From positions 62,001-126,000 of the forward strand of contig JAEUUI010000028.1 of NCBI GenBank assembly GCA_016786585.1: DNA of 64,000 bases, read 5' to 3'. The DNA is from Cyclobacteriaceae bacterium. GTDB taxonomy: Bacteria; Bacteroidota; Bacteroidia; Cytophagales; Cyclobacteriaceae. The position numbers and the translations under genes are program-made. Of the stretch, positions 1 through 8,314 are shown piece by piece (within the stretch, counting starts at the first letter, position 1; the number at the start of each line of letters is the position of its first letter). Below the pieces are notes generated by a model. That model had not been told where the DNA came from. It did not search any database and saw only the letters and a list, made by a program, of their open reading frames with translations.

Positions 1-2
1 AA

Positions 3-3000
3 TCTAAGAAGATATATTGGAAAGGTCTTGAGCAACTGACCAATGATTCGGAGTTTGTTAAACATGCAGACAACGAATTCGGGCAGGCGCCTGAAGAAAA
101 TCTCGGCCACTCACGCAGAGACTTTTTGAAAATGATGGGCTTTGGAATGTCAGCAGTAGCATTGGCTGCCTGCGAAGCACCGATCCGCAAAGCCATTCCA
201 TATGTAAACAAGCCGGTAGATGTTGATCCCAGCATCGCAAACTACTATGCTTCTACGTACACCAACGGTGGCGACTACTGCAGCATCGTGGTAAAAGTTC
301 GCGAGGGTCGTCCGATTAAAATTGACGGTAACTCATTATCAAGCGTTACAAAAGGCGGTACTTCTGCACAGGTGGAAGCTTCTGTTCTTTCGTTATACGA
401 CAATTCACGCCTGCGTGCCCCGAAGGCATTCAACAGTAAGACTACCTGGGAAAACCTTGACAAGCAGATTATTGAAAAGCTTGGAACGGTGGCCGTTAGC
501 GGAGGTAAAATCGTTATCGTAAGCAATACGATCTTAAGCCCGAGCACCAAGACAACCATCGAAAAATTCAACGCTAAATACCCATCTACACAACATGTTG
601 TGTATGATCAGGTATCAGCTTACGGGATGCTGAAGGCAAACGAAGAGTCATTCGGCACAGCCATGATTCCTTCATACGATTTCAGCAAGGCGAATGTAAT
701 TGTTAGCATCGCGTCAGACTTCCTGACATCCGGTGTATCACCGATCGAAGCCACCAAACAATATGCGCAGGGCCGCGAAGTAGGCGAGGAGAAAAAAGAA
801 ATGTCTCGTCACTACCAGTTCGAAACAATTCTTTCGCTTACCGGTGCGAATGCCGACTACAGATCACAAATCAAGCCTTCAGAAGAAGGCGCGGTGGCAA
901 TTGAACTTTATAATCTGATCGCAGCAAAAGCAGGCAGAGCTTCTGTTGGCAAAGGCGTGAGCAAGCCTTACCTGGAGAATGCCGCAAATGATCTTTGGGC
1001 AAGCAGAGGAAAAGCGCTGGTAGTTGCCGGATCAAACGACAAGGCCGTTCAGGTTATCGTAAACGGAATCAACGATATGCTCGGAAGCTACGGCTCAACC
1101 ATCCTCGGAACCCCGGTGAATTTCCGTCAGGGTAACGATGAGGCGATGGCTAACTTCGTTAAAGAAGCTCAGGCCGGAAGCGTAGCAGCCGTTATTTTCT
1201 ATAACTGTAATCCGGTTTACGATCATCCGATGGGTGCTGAACTCGCGGAAGGCTTGAAGAAAGTGGGCGTGAAAATCGCCACCGCTTACAAAGAAGATGA
1301 AACCGGAAGTCTTGCAGACTTTATCGCTCCGGATCATCACTACCTGGAAGCATGGAATGACGCAGAGCCTAAGAAAGGTTACTACAGCATTGCCCAGCCT
1401 GCTATCACTCCGATTTTCAAATCGCGTGCAGCACAGGAAAGCTTGCTGGTTTGGGCAGGTGAAACTAATGTTGACTATTTCGAAGTATTAAAAAATAACT
1501 GGAAGAACTGGTTCTTTACCGGTGGGAACTTCCAGGCATGGTGGGATAAGTGTTTGTACGATGGCGTTCTGGAGAACCCGGGCGCAGGCGCAACGCTGTC
1601 TTTTGGTGGTAATGTAAGCGCAGCAGCAGATGCAATTGCGGTTAACTATAAAACTGCCGAGTGGGAATTTGTAGCGTACGAAAACGGAACCGTAGGTAAT
1701 GGCTCACAGGCTAACAACCCACTGCTCCAGGAGTTGCCGGATCCTATCACGAAAGCAGTTTGGGATCACTACGTAACAGTTTCAGCGAAAGACGTTTCAG
1801 ATATTGATTTCCGCGAAGCGAAAACAGTTTACGCGACACTCGGAATCAATGGAAAAGAAGTACGCCTTCCAATCCTTGTACAGCCTGGTCAGACTCCGGG
1901 AACAATTGGTATTCCACTGGGATACGGCCGCACGAAAGCAGGTAAAGTGGCTGACGGTATCGGGGTGAATATTTATCCGTTCGCAACGCTCGTAAACGGT
2001 TCACTCAGCTTCAGTGGAGCAGTAACCAAGTTCGAAAAGAGTTCAGAAACCTATCAGATCGCGACAACGCAAACGCACCATACCTACATGGGTCGTCAGA
2101 CTGTGATTCAGGAAACGGTGTTGTCTGAATTTCAGGAGAAAGACTGGAAGCGCGAGTATCAGCCGGAAGTTACCACCTGGCGTGATAAAGATCATAAAGT
2201 AAAACCGGGTGAATTGTCGATGTGGAAAGGACACCACTACAACAACCACCATTGGGGTATGGCAATTGACCTGAACACGTGTACAGGTTGCGCTGCCTGT
2301 GTGGTGGCGTGTAACGTAGAGAACAACGTGTCGCTCGTGGGCCGTCAGGAAGTAATTAACAGACGTGAAATGCATTGGTTGCGGATCGACCGCTACTACA
2401 GCAGTGCAGTTCAGCCTGAAAGCTGGAGCTGGAAGCAAGCCGAAGCGGCTGCTGAAAATCCGGAAGTTGTATTCCAGCCAATGCTGTGTCAGCACTGTAA
2501 CAACGCACCTTGCGAAACGGTATGTCCGGTTGCTGCGACAACCCACAGCACAGAGGGGTTGAACCAAATGGCGTACAACCGTTGTATCGGAACGCGCTAT
2601 TGCGCAAACAACTGTCCGTATAAAGTAAGACGTTTCAACTGGTTTAAGTATCACGATAACGAGCAGTTTGCACAGTCGAACCCGGCTATGAATACTGACC
2701 TTGGTAAAATGGTGTTGAACCCGGATGTAACCGTACGTTCACGCGGTGTGATGGAGAAATGTTCATTCTGCGTTCAGCGTATCCAGAACGGTAAGCTCGG
2801 AGCGAAGAAAGAAAGACGTCCGCTACAGGATGGCGAAGTGGTTACAGCTTGCCAGGCTGCATGTTCAACCGGTGCGATTGTATTCGGTGATATTAACAAC
2901 CCGGAAAGCAAAATTTCGAAGTTGTTGAAAATCCGTCCGACCAAAAATGAGAAGGACGAGGAGGATATCACCCGCGTTGATAAAATCGCAGAGAACCCGC

Positions 3001-3089
3001 GTGCATACCAGGTATTGGAAGAAATCGGTGTGAAACCGAACATCTGGTACCTCGCTAAGGTGCGGAACAAGAGCAAGGCAGAAGCCTAA
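3..3089 (+). CDS. actB: Alternative complex III iron-sulfur subunit ActB (5' end outside window)
   Basis: This is the large periplasmic subunit of the quinol:cytochrome c oxidoreductase (alternative complex III). The frame is open from base 3 with no start, so the gene begins before the window; 1028 residues are visible. A twin-arginine export signal is seen at 111-128 (SRRDFLK), followed by a short hydrophobic stretch ending in a lipobox-like LAAC, so the protein is probably Tat-exported and lipid-anchored. Residues up to about 2200 nt resemble a molybdopterin-oxidoreductase fold. The C-terminal third is a ferredoxin domain with cysteine groups at 2280-2320 (CTGCAACVVAC), 2486-2615 and 2760-2864, which fits three [4Fe-4S] and one [3Fe-4S] cluster as in known ActB. 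An initiation codon at 126 (TTG) or 132 (ATG) would cut the Tat motif, so neither is the real start. actC follows 48 bp later. ActA (multihaem c) should lie just upstream, outside the window. Confidence 0.95.
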   Translation, partial: SKKIYWKGLEQLTNDSEFVKHADNEFGQAPEENLGHSRRDFLKMMGFGMSAVALAACEAPIRKAIPYVNKPVDVDPSIANYYASTYTNGGDYCSIVVKVREGRPIKIDGNSLSSVTKGGTSAQVEASVLSLYDNSRLRAPKAFNSKTTWENLDKQIIEKLGTVAVSGGKIVIVSNTILSPSTKTTIEKFNAKYPSTQHVVYDQVSAYGMLKANEESFGTAMIPSYDFSKANVIVSIASDFLTSGVSPIEATKQYAQGREVGEEKKEMSRHYQFETILSLTGANADYRSQIKPSEEGAVAIELYNLIAAKAGRASVGKGVSKPYLENAANDLWASRGKALVVAGSNDKAVQVIVNGINDMLGSYGSTILGTPVNFRQGNDEAMANFVKEAQAGSVAAVIFYNCNPVYDHPMGAELAEGLKKVGVKIATAYKEDETGSLADFIAPDHHYLEAWNDAEPKKGYYSIAQPAITPIFKSRAAQESLLVWAGETNVDYFEVLKNNWKNWFFTGGNFQAWWDKCLYDGVLENPGAGATLSFGGNVSAAADAIAVNYKTAEWEFVAYENGTVGNGSQANNPLLQELPDPITKAVWDHYVTVSAKDVSDIDFREAKTVYATLGINGKEVRLPILVQPGQTPGTIGIPLGYGRTKAGKVADGIGVNIYPFATLVNGSLSFSGAVTKFEKSSETYQIATTQTHHTYMGRQTVIQETVLSEFQEKDWKREYQPEVTTWRDKDHKVKPGELSMWKGHHYNNHHWGMAIDLNTCTGCAACVVACNVENNVSLVGRQEVINRREMHWLRIDRYYSSAVQPESWSWKQAEAAAENPEVVFQPMLCQHCNNAPCETVCPVAATTHSTEGLNQMAYNRCIGTRYCANNCPYKVRRFNWFKYHDNEQFAQSNPAMNTDLGKMVLNPDVTVRSRGVMEKCSFCVQRIQNGKLGAKKERRPLQDGEVVTACQAACSTGAIVFGDINNPESKISKLLKIRPTKNEKDEEDITRVDKIAENPRAYQVLEEIGVKPNIWYLAKVRNKSKAEA

Positions 3090-3137
3090 GTGTTTAGAGT
3101 AGAGTATTGACTAATTGATATAGAAGTAAAAACGAAT

Positions 3138-4526
3138 ATGCAGGTAGCTTCATCACTTCGCGAGGCATTGATTACCGGTGGAAAAACCGTAAAAGATGTA
3201 TCGCACGACATTAGCCGACACGTAGAGAACAAACCCACAAAACTTTGGTGGGCGGCAATGGCCATTTCCGTAGCCGTGATGGCATACGGTTTCTATTGTT
3301 TGTGCTACCTGTTATGGGAAGGTGTCGGAGTCTGGGGACTTAACAAAACAGTAGGTTGGGCGTGGGATATCACCAACTTCGTGTGGTGGGTTGGTATCGG
3401 TCACGCAGGTACGCTGATCTCCGCGATCTTGTTGTTGTTCCGTCAGCGCTGGAGAATGTCAATCAACCGTGCAGCGGAAGCGATGACAATCTTTGCCGTT
3501 ATCTGCGCAGCCACGTTCCCGTTTGCACACATGGGCCGCCTTTGGTTAGGATTTTATTGGGTATTCCCGCTTCCAAATACGTGGGGTTCTCTTTGGGCGA
3601 ACTTTAACTCGCCACTGTTGTGGGACGTGTTCGCGATCTCAACATACTTCACGGTATCGCTTGTATTCTGGTACATGGGTCTTATTCCTGACTTCGCAGT
3701 TATTCGTGACCGCGCAGTTGTTCAGGGTGCGAAAATCCGGGCTCAGGTTTATAATGCATTAAGCTTCGGCTGGCAGGGTGGAGCAAAAACCTGGATGCGC
3801 TACGAATCAGTTGCCTTGATCCTCGCAGGTCTTTCAACACCGCTGGTACTTTCGGTTCACACAATCGTATCCATGGATTTCGCGACCTCGGTTATTCCGG
3901 GCTGGCACACAACGATCTTCCCGCCATACTTCGTTGCGGGTGCGATCTTCTCCGGCTTCGCGATGGTGTTAACGCTGTTGCTCATTACCCGTAAAGTATT
4001 TAAGCTCGAAGATTACATCACAATCTACCACATCGAATTGATGAACATCATTATCATCATTACAGGTTCAATTGTGGGTATCGCATATATCACTGAATTG
4101 TTTATCGCGTGGTACTCAGGCGTTGAGTACGAAGGTTACGCGTTCTACAACCGCGTGTCAGGTCCGTTTGCCTGGTCGTACTGGTCAATGATGACTTGTA
4201 ACGTAATTTCTCCTCAGCTCTTTTGGGTGAAGAAAATCAGAACCAGTCTTGTGGCAACCTTCGTGCTGTCGATCATTGTAAACATCGGTATGTGGTTCGA
4301 GCGTTTCGTAATTATCGTGACCTCCCTGCACCGCGACTACATTCCATCCAGCTGGACTATGTTCTCACCTACGATGTACGACATCGGTGAGTACCTGTTT
4401 ACGTTTGGGTTCTTCTTTACTGCATTCCTGTTGTTTGCCAAATTCTTCCCGGTAATCAACATGGCCGAAGTAAAGAGTATTGTTAAAGTTGCATCACTGG
4501 AGAAGAAAGAAGACGCTTCTCATTAA
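3138..4526 (+). CDS. actC: Alternative complex III membrane subunit ActC (NrfD/PsrC family)
   Basis: The product is 462 residues and highly hydrophobic, with roughly ten membrane helices and a soluble N-terminal stretch of about 35 residues. It belongs to the NrfD/PsrC family, and in alternative complex III ActC carries a quinol-binding site next to the ActB clusters. Family-like features include WWVGIGHAGT in an early helix and PFAHMGRLW, with conserved His residues in the membrane. The ATG at 3138 gives the usual family length. It lies 48 bp after actB and 11 bp before actD, which indicates one transcript. Assignment rests on the family fold and on the complete act gene order. Confidence 0.95.
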   Translation: MQVASSLREALITGGKTVKDVSHDISRHVENKPTKLWWAAMAISVAVMAYGFYCLCYLLWEGVGVWGLNKTVGWAWDITNFVWWVGIGHAGTLISAILLLFRQRWRMSINRAAEAMTIFAVICAATFPFAHMGRLWLGFYWVFPLPNTWGSLWANFNSPLLWDVFAISTYFTVSLVFWYMGLIPDFAVIRDRAVVQGAKIRAQVYNALSFGWQGGAKTWMRYESVALILAGLSTPLVLSVHTIVSMDFATSVIPGWHTTIFPPYFVAGAIFSGFAMVLTLLLITRKVFKLEDYITIYHIELMNIIIIITGSIVGIAYITELFIAWYSGVEYEGYAFYNRVSGPFAWSYWSMMTCNVISPQLFWVKKIRTSLVATFVLSIIVNIGMWFERFVIIVTSLHRDYIPSSWTMFSPTMYDIGEYLFTFGFFFTAFLLFAKFFPVINMAEVKSIVKVASLEKKEDASH

Positions 4527-4537
4527 TTGATAAAGAA

Positions 4538-5068
4538 ATGGACGCAGACAAGCATTTTATTGTAGGAATTTTTGACGATGAAGAGGTTTTGCTGAAAGGT
4601 ATCGGCAAGATCAGAGGCAACGGGGTGAAAATTCACGATGTATTCTCACCGTTTCCGGTTCACGGAATAGATGACGCATTGAGCATTAAGCGGTCACGTT
4701 TGCCGATCGCTGCTTTCCTGTTTGGTATGACCGGTACATCACTGGCTTTGCTGATGCAGATCTGGATGCTCGGGTACGACTGGCCAATGATTATCGGCGG
4801 TAAGAACCACGCTTCATTACCCCCCTTCATTCCGGTTACGTTTGAGTTAACAGTTCTCCTGGCAGCCCTTGGTATGGTGGGAACATTCTTCATCGCCAGC
4901 GACATGAAGCCTTACAAATGGCCTCGTCAGTTCGACTTGCGCAGCACAGAAGACAAACATGTGATGGCAATTGATCTTGCGATCAACTCAGGCAAGACAA
5001 AAGATGAGTTAAGAAGCCTGTTGCGCGACAGTGGTGCTTCTGAAGTAAATGAAAAGAGTTTTGAATAA
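4538..5068 (+). CDS. actD: Alternative complex III subunit ActD (DUF3341)
   Basis: The product is 176 residues with two hydrophobic segments (about residues 55-80 and 100-125) between a soluble N-terminal domain and a soluble C-terminal tail. The N-terminal part (FDDEEVLLKGI, then KIHDVFSPFPVHGID) is typical of DUF3341/ActD proteins, the small membrane subunit that packs against ActC in alternative complex III. It ends 16 bp before the preferred actE start and sits inside the act operon. Confidence 0.93.
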   Translation: MDADKHFIVGIFDDEEVLLKGIGKIRGNGVKIHDVFSPFPVHGIDDALSIKRSRLPIAAFLFGMTGTSLALLMQIWMLGYDWPMIIGGKNHASLPPFIPVTFELTVLLAALGMVGTFFIASDMKPYKWPRQFDLRSTEDKHVMAIDLAINSGKTKDELRSLLRDSGASEVNEKSFE

Positions 5069-5084
5069 AATACGCCTTTTGAAT

Positions 5085-5750
5085 ATGCAGGTTATTAAAA
5101 GATTGATCATCGGTTTTGCAGGCACAGCATTGCTGGCATCCTGCGGTGCAGGTGGTGACGACCAGGGAACAGAGTATGCTCCTAACATGTATCACTCGGT
5201 GGCGTATGAACCATATACCCAAATTACCGACAAGGAAGCCGGTCGCTGGGTAACGTCAATTGAGTATGTACGCGACTCATCGGAAACAAACTTTTCCGAT
5301 CACGCTGAGTACCATAACTCAAACTACATCAACCCGTTCCACATGAACATGCGTCTGCCAGCCCCGAATACGGTGAGCAGAAACAAGAGCGGGTATCTTC
5401 CATACCGTCTGAAAAAGGACAGCCTCCAGTTCGCGGCCGCTACACTGGTTAGCCCGCTGGACACAGCTGCAGCAAATGCAAAAGCAATCCTGGCGGACGG
5501 AAAAGTATTGTATGAAACCTATTGCGATCATTGCCACGGTGCAAAAGGAGAAGGCGATGGCAAGGTAGCCGATAAGTATGCCGGTGTCGCTAACCTGAAA
5601 GGGGATGCAATCAAGGGTGTAAGCGAAGGCCACATCTTCCATGTGATCACCATGGGCAAAGGACTGATGCAGCCTCACGGTTCGCAGGTTAGTCCGGAAG
5701 ATCGCTGGAAAATTGCACGTTACGTAAAGAGCCTGCAGGCAGCGAAGTAA
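5085..5750 (+). CDS. actE: Alternative complex III monohaem cytochrome c subunit ActE
   Basis: This is a 221-residue lipoprotein cytochrome c. A lipobox (LLASC) follows a short hydrophobic N-terminus when translation starts at the ATG at 5085. An in-frame ATG at 5049 would overlap actD by 20 bp and add 12 residues that weaken the signal peptide, so 5085 is preferred. The haem c motif CDHCH is at residues 147-151, and Met190 or Met195 near the C-terminus could be the sixth ligand. In known alternative complex III, ActE passes electrons from the ActA/ActB chain to the terminal oxidase. Here coxB lacks its own haem c domain, so ActE is a likely direct donor to CuA. Confidence 0.92.
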   Translation: MQVIKRLIIGFAGTALLASCGAGGDDQGTEYAPNMYHSVAYEPYTQITDKEAGRWVTSIEYVRDSSETNFSDHAEYHNSNYINPFHMNMRLPAPNTVSRNKSGYLPYRLKKDSLQFAAATLVSPLDTAAANAKAILADGKVLYETYCDHCHGAKGEGDGKVADKYAGVANLKGDAIKGVSEGHIFHVITMGKGLMQPHGSQVSPEDRWKIARYVKSLQAAK

Positions 5751-5797
5751 AAAATTAAATCGATCAACGGATCAATAGATAAACGAATTCACATCCA

Positions 5798-7207
5798 ATG
5801 GCAGCTGAAGTACACTTACAGGAAGAACGTTACATCTTTAAACCCACCCTCAGGAGGAACATTTTTATTCTTCTGATTGCAGGCGTTGTGTTTTTTGGCC
5901 TCGGTTTATTCCTGGCTATGAACTCGGAAGGTCACGGTGAATCAGCCGGCCACGGTAAAGAAGGTCATGCTTCTGTAGAAGCTACAACCCACGACATGAC
6001 TGCCAGCTTGCAGCACGAAACGCATGATGAAGACACTGCCGCTGATCAGCATAAAGCGGAGGGCGGTGGACATCACGGCAGTGAGCCTTGGATGAAGCGC
6101 CTGTTTACCACGCTTTGGATGAACAACGTTTTCTTTACAGGCCTTGGAATCATAGGATTATTCTTTGTTGCGATCCAGTATGCCGCGCAGGCGGGATGGT
6201 CGTCAGGGATTAAGCGCATTCCGCTCGCCATGGGCAGCTGGATTCCGTATGCAGGTGTTTTAATGATCATTTTGTGGTTTGTAGTAAAGGGTGACTTGTT
6301 CCACTGGTCGCACGCAGGTTTGTTTGACCAGAACAGCCCGGAATTTGATCCAATCATTAATGGCAAGGGCGGCTTCTTCTACTGGCCGTTGGCAAAAGGT
6401 ACTTTCCCTGCATTCTTCATGGCGCGGATGGTGATTTTCTTCGGAATGTGGTTCCTGTTCTTTACGTGGATTAAGCGTGAAATGCTTCAGGAAGATTTAG
6501 CCGGAGGTGTTACCACAACACACTGGCTGAAAGCAAGAAAATTCTCTACCTGGTTCCTGTTGTTCTTTGCAGTTAGCTCTTCTGTTTCCGCATGGGATTG
6601 GGTGATGAGCATTGATACACACTGGTTCAGCACCATGTTCGGATGGTACATGTTTGCAAGCTGGTGGGTAACGGGTTTGGCGTTTATCACGCTGGTAGTG
6701 GTGTTCCTGAAAGATGCCGGCTACCTGAAAATCGTCAACGCAAACCACCTCCACGACCTAGGCAAATTTGTATTCGCATTTTCGATTTTCTGGACGTACA
6801 TCTGGTTCGGCCAGTTCCTCCTGATCTACTATGCGAACATCCCGGAAGAGACTGTATACTTTATCGAGCGGATGAAAACCGCTCCTTACAGCTGGATATT
6901 TTTTGCTAACCTGTTCCTAAACTTTGTGCTGCCTTTCTTGTTATTTATGACGAGAGACGCAAAACGTCACATGACTATGTTAAAAGTTGTGTGTCCGATC
7001 GTGATCATCGGTCACTGGTTCGATTTCTTCAACATGATTACTCCGGGTGTCATGCACTTCGAAGGTGGTGTTGGCTTCCTGGAAATCGGAACAGCCATGA
7101 TCTTCATGTCGGCATTCCTGCTGGTCGTGTTAACCGCACTCTCGAAGATGCCGTTGTTTGGAAAGAATCACCCGATGCTGGAAGAAAGCCTCCATCACCA
7201 TATTTAA
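5798..7207 (+). CDS. actF: Alternative complex III membrane subunit ActF
   Basis: The product is 469 residues with about ten membrane helices, homologous to ActC as expected for ActF. The first helix (residues 24-41) is followed by a loop at about residues 43-96 that is rich in His, Glu and Gly (nine His), then helix 2 starts near residue 108. Core features such as FHWSHAGLFD, WIKREMLQED and the GHWFDFFNM helix fit the family. The His-rich loop is larger than needed for the fold and is discussed as a finding. The gene lies 47 bp after actE and 18 bp before coxB, which joins the complex III and oxidase genes in one run. Confidence 0.92.
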   Translation: MAAEVHLQEERYIFKPTLRRNIFILLIAGVVFFGLGLFLAMNSEGHGESAGHGKEGHASVEATTHDMTASLQHETHDEDTAADQHKAEGGGHHGSEPWMKRLFTTLWMNNVFFTGLGIIGLFFVAIQYAAQAGWSSGIKRIPLAMGSWIPYAGVLMIILWFVVKGDLFHWSHAGLFDQNSPEFDPIINGKGGFFYWPLAKGTFPAFFMARMVIFFGMWFLFFTWIKREMLQEDLAGGVTTTHWLKARKFSTWFLLFFAVSSSVSAWDWVMSIDTHWFSTMFGWYMFASWWVTGLAFITLVVVFLKDAGYLKIVNANHLHDLGKFVFAFSIFWTYIWFGQFLLIYYANIPEETVYFIERMKTAPYSWIFFANLFLNFVLPFLLFMTRDAKRHMTMLKVVCPIVIIGHWFDFFNMITPGVMHFEGGVGFLEIGTAMIFMSAFLLVVLTALSKMPLFGKNHPMLEESLHHHI

Positions 7208-7225
7208 TATCTAAGAAGAAGCGTT

Positions 7226-8299
7226 ATGATGAATTCGATTATAGTTCTTGGTGTTATCTTAATCCTGGCGATCCTGTACCTGATTTTCAGGGTAGGAAGC
7301 CTGGTGAATGTCGCCAAAGGCGATTCGGGCAGCAAAGTGGAAAGAGGAAACGATGTTCATGGGCTGCTGTTCATTGTGTTTATGGTGGTGAGCCTCGTGG
7401 GCTTCTTTTGGTATTCATATGTTAACTTTGATAACTATACGTTACCAATCGCATCCGAGCATGGTAAAGTGACCGATAAACTGTTCTGGATCACCATGGG
7501 TGTTACCGTGGTAGCCTTTACGATCATCAGCATCGTAATGTTTGTTTTCATTTATAAGTATCGGTACAGCGAAAATCGCAGAGCAGCTTTCTATCCCGAT
7601 AATCACTACCTCGAACTTACCTGGACGATCATTCCGGGGATCGTTTTGGCGGTTCTGGTTTTCACCGGATTAAGAGCCTGGAATGATATTACATCACCTC
7701 CATCGAAAAATGCCGAGGTAATCGAGTTGATCGGTCAGCAATTCGCCTGGACAGCGCGCTATCCCGGTAAGGATAAAGAACTTGGCAACGTAAACTTTAA
7801 ATTGATCGATGCAACGAACGAATTCGGTCTTGATCTGACAGATTCAAAAACGCATGACGATTTCAAATCGCTTGAACTTCACATACCGGTTGGTAAGGAA
7901 GTGTTATTGAAAATCCGGGCGAAAGATGTTTTACACAGTGTATACTTGCCGCACTTCCGTGTGAAGATGGATGCGGTTCCGGGGATGCCAACGCACTTCA
8001 AATTCAAAGCGACAAAAACAACGCAGGAAATGCGTGACGAACTTGGCAACCAGGCTTTCAACTACGAAATGGCTTGTACCGAAATTTGCGGCCAGGGTCA
8101 CTTCTCGATGCGCTTCCCGGTAGTGGTTGACACAGAAGAGGATTACGAGCGCTGGAAACTTTCACAGGATTCATGGCTTAAGTCAAATCCTGATTATATG
8201 AAAAATGTTCCTGCCGGCTTGCGGGAATCAGCGATGATTAAAGCGGGTATCCCGGTAATTCAGGAAGTAAAGCAGGCAACTGCAGTAGGATCTAACTAA
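7226..8299 (+). CDS. coxB: Cytochrome c oxidase subunit II
   Basis: The product is 357 residues: three hydrophobic segments near the N-terminus (about residues 3-21, 50-68 and 88-112, then one near 140-158), then a periplasmic cupredoxin domain. CuA ligands are visible: the His of HSVYLPHF near residue 236, then Cys284, Glu286, Cys288, His292 and Met295 in CTEICGQGHFSM. There is no C-terminal CxxCH, so this is an aa3-type rather than caa3-type subunit II. Subunit I follows after 15 bp. Confidence 0.96.
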   Translation: MMNSIIVLGVILILAILYLIFRVGSLVNVAKGDSGSKVERGNDVHGLLFIVFMVVSLVGFFWYSYVNFDNYTLPIASEHGKVTDKLFWITMGVTVVAFTIISIVMFVFIYKYRYSENRRAAFYPDNHYLELTWTIIPGIVLAVLVFTGLRAWNDITSPPSKNAEVIELIGQQFAWTARYPGKDKELGNVNFKLIDATNEFGLDLTDSKTHDDFKSLELHIPVGKEVLLKIRAKDVLHSVYLPHFRVKMDAVPGMPTHFKFKATKTTQEMRDELGNQAFNYEMACTEICGQGHFSMRFPVVVDTEEDYERWKLSQDSWLKSNPDYMKNVPAGLRESAMIKAGIPVIQEVKQATAVGSN

Positions 8300-8314
8300 G
8301 ATTTTTTTTACGCG

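Noticed and set aside
2043-2654. 203-codon minus-strand frame inside actB
   Set aside because: It lies entirely inside a well-supported gene, with no family-like motif and Cys/His/Arg-rich composition typical of an antisense shadow.
126-3089. Start of actB at TTG 126 or ATG 132
   Set aside because: The frame is open upstream to base 3 and encodes the twin-arginine motif at 111-128, so the gene begins before the window.
5049-5084. actE start at ATG 5049
   Set aside because: It would overlap actD by 20 bp and put extra charged residues before the lipoprotein signal; ATG 5085 fits a lipoprotein leader better.
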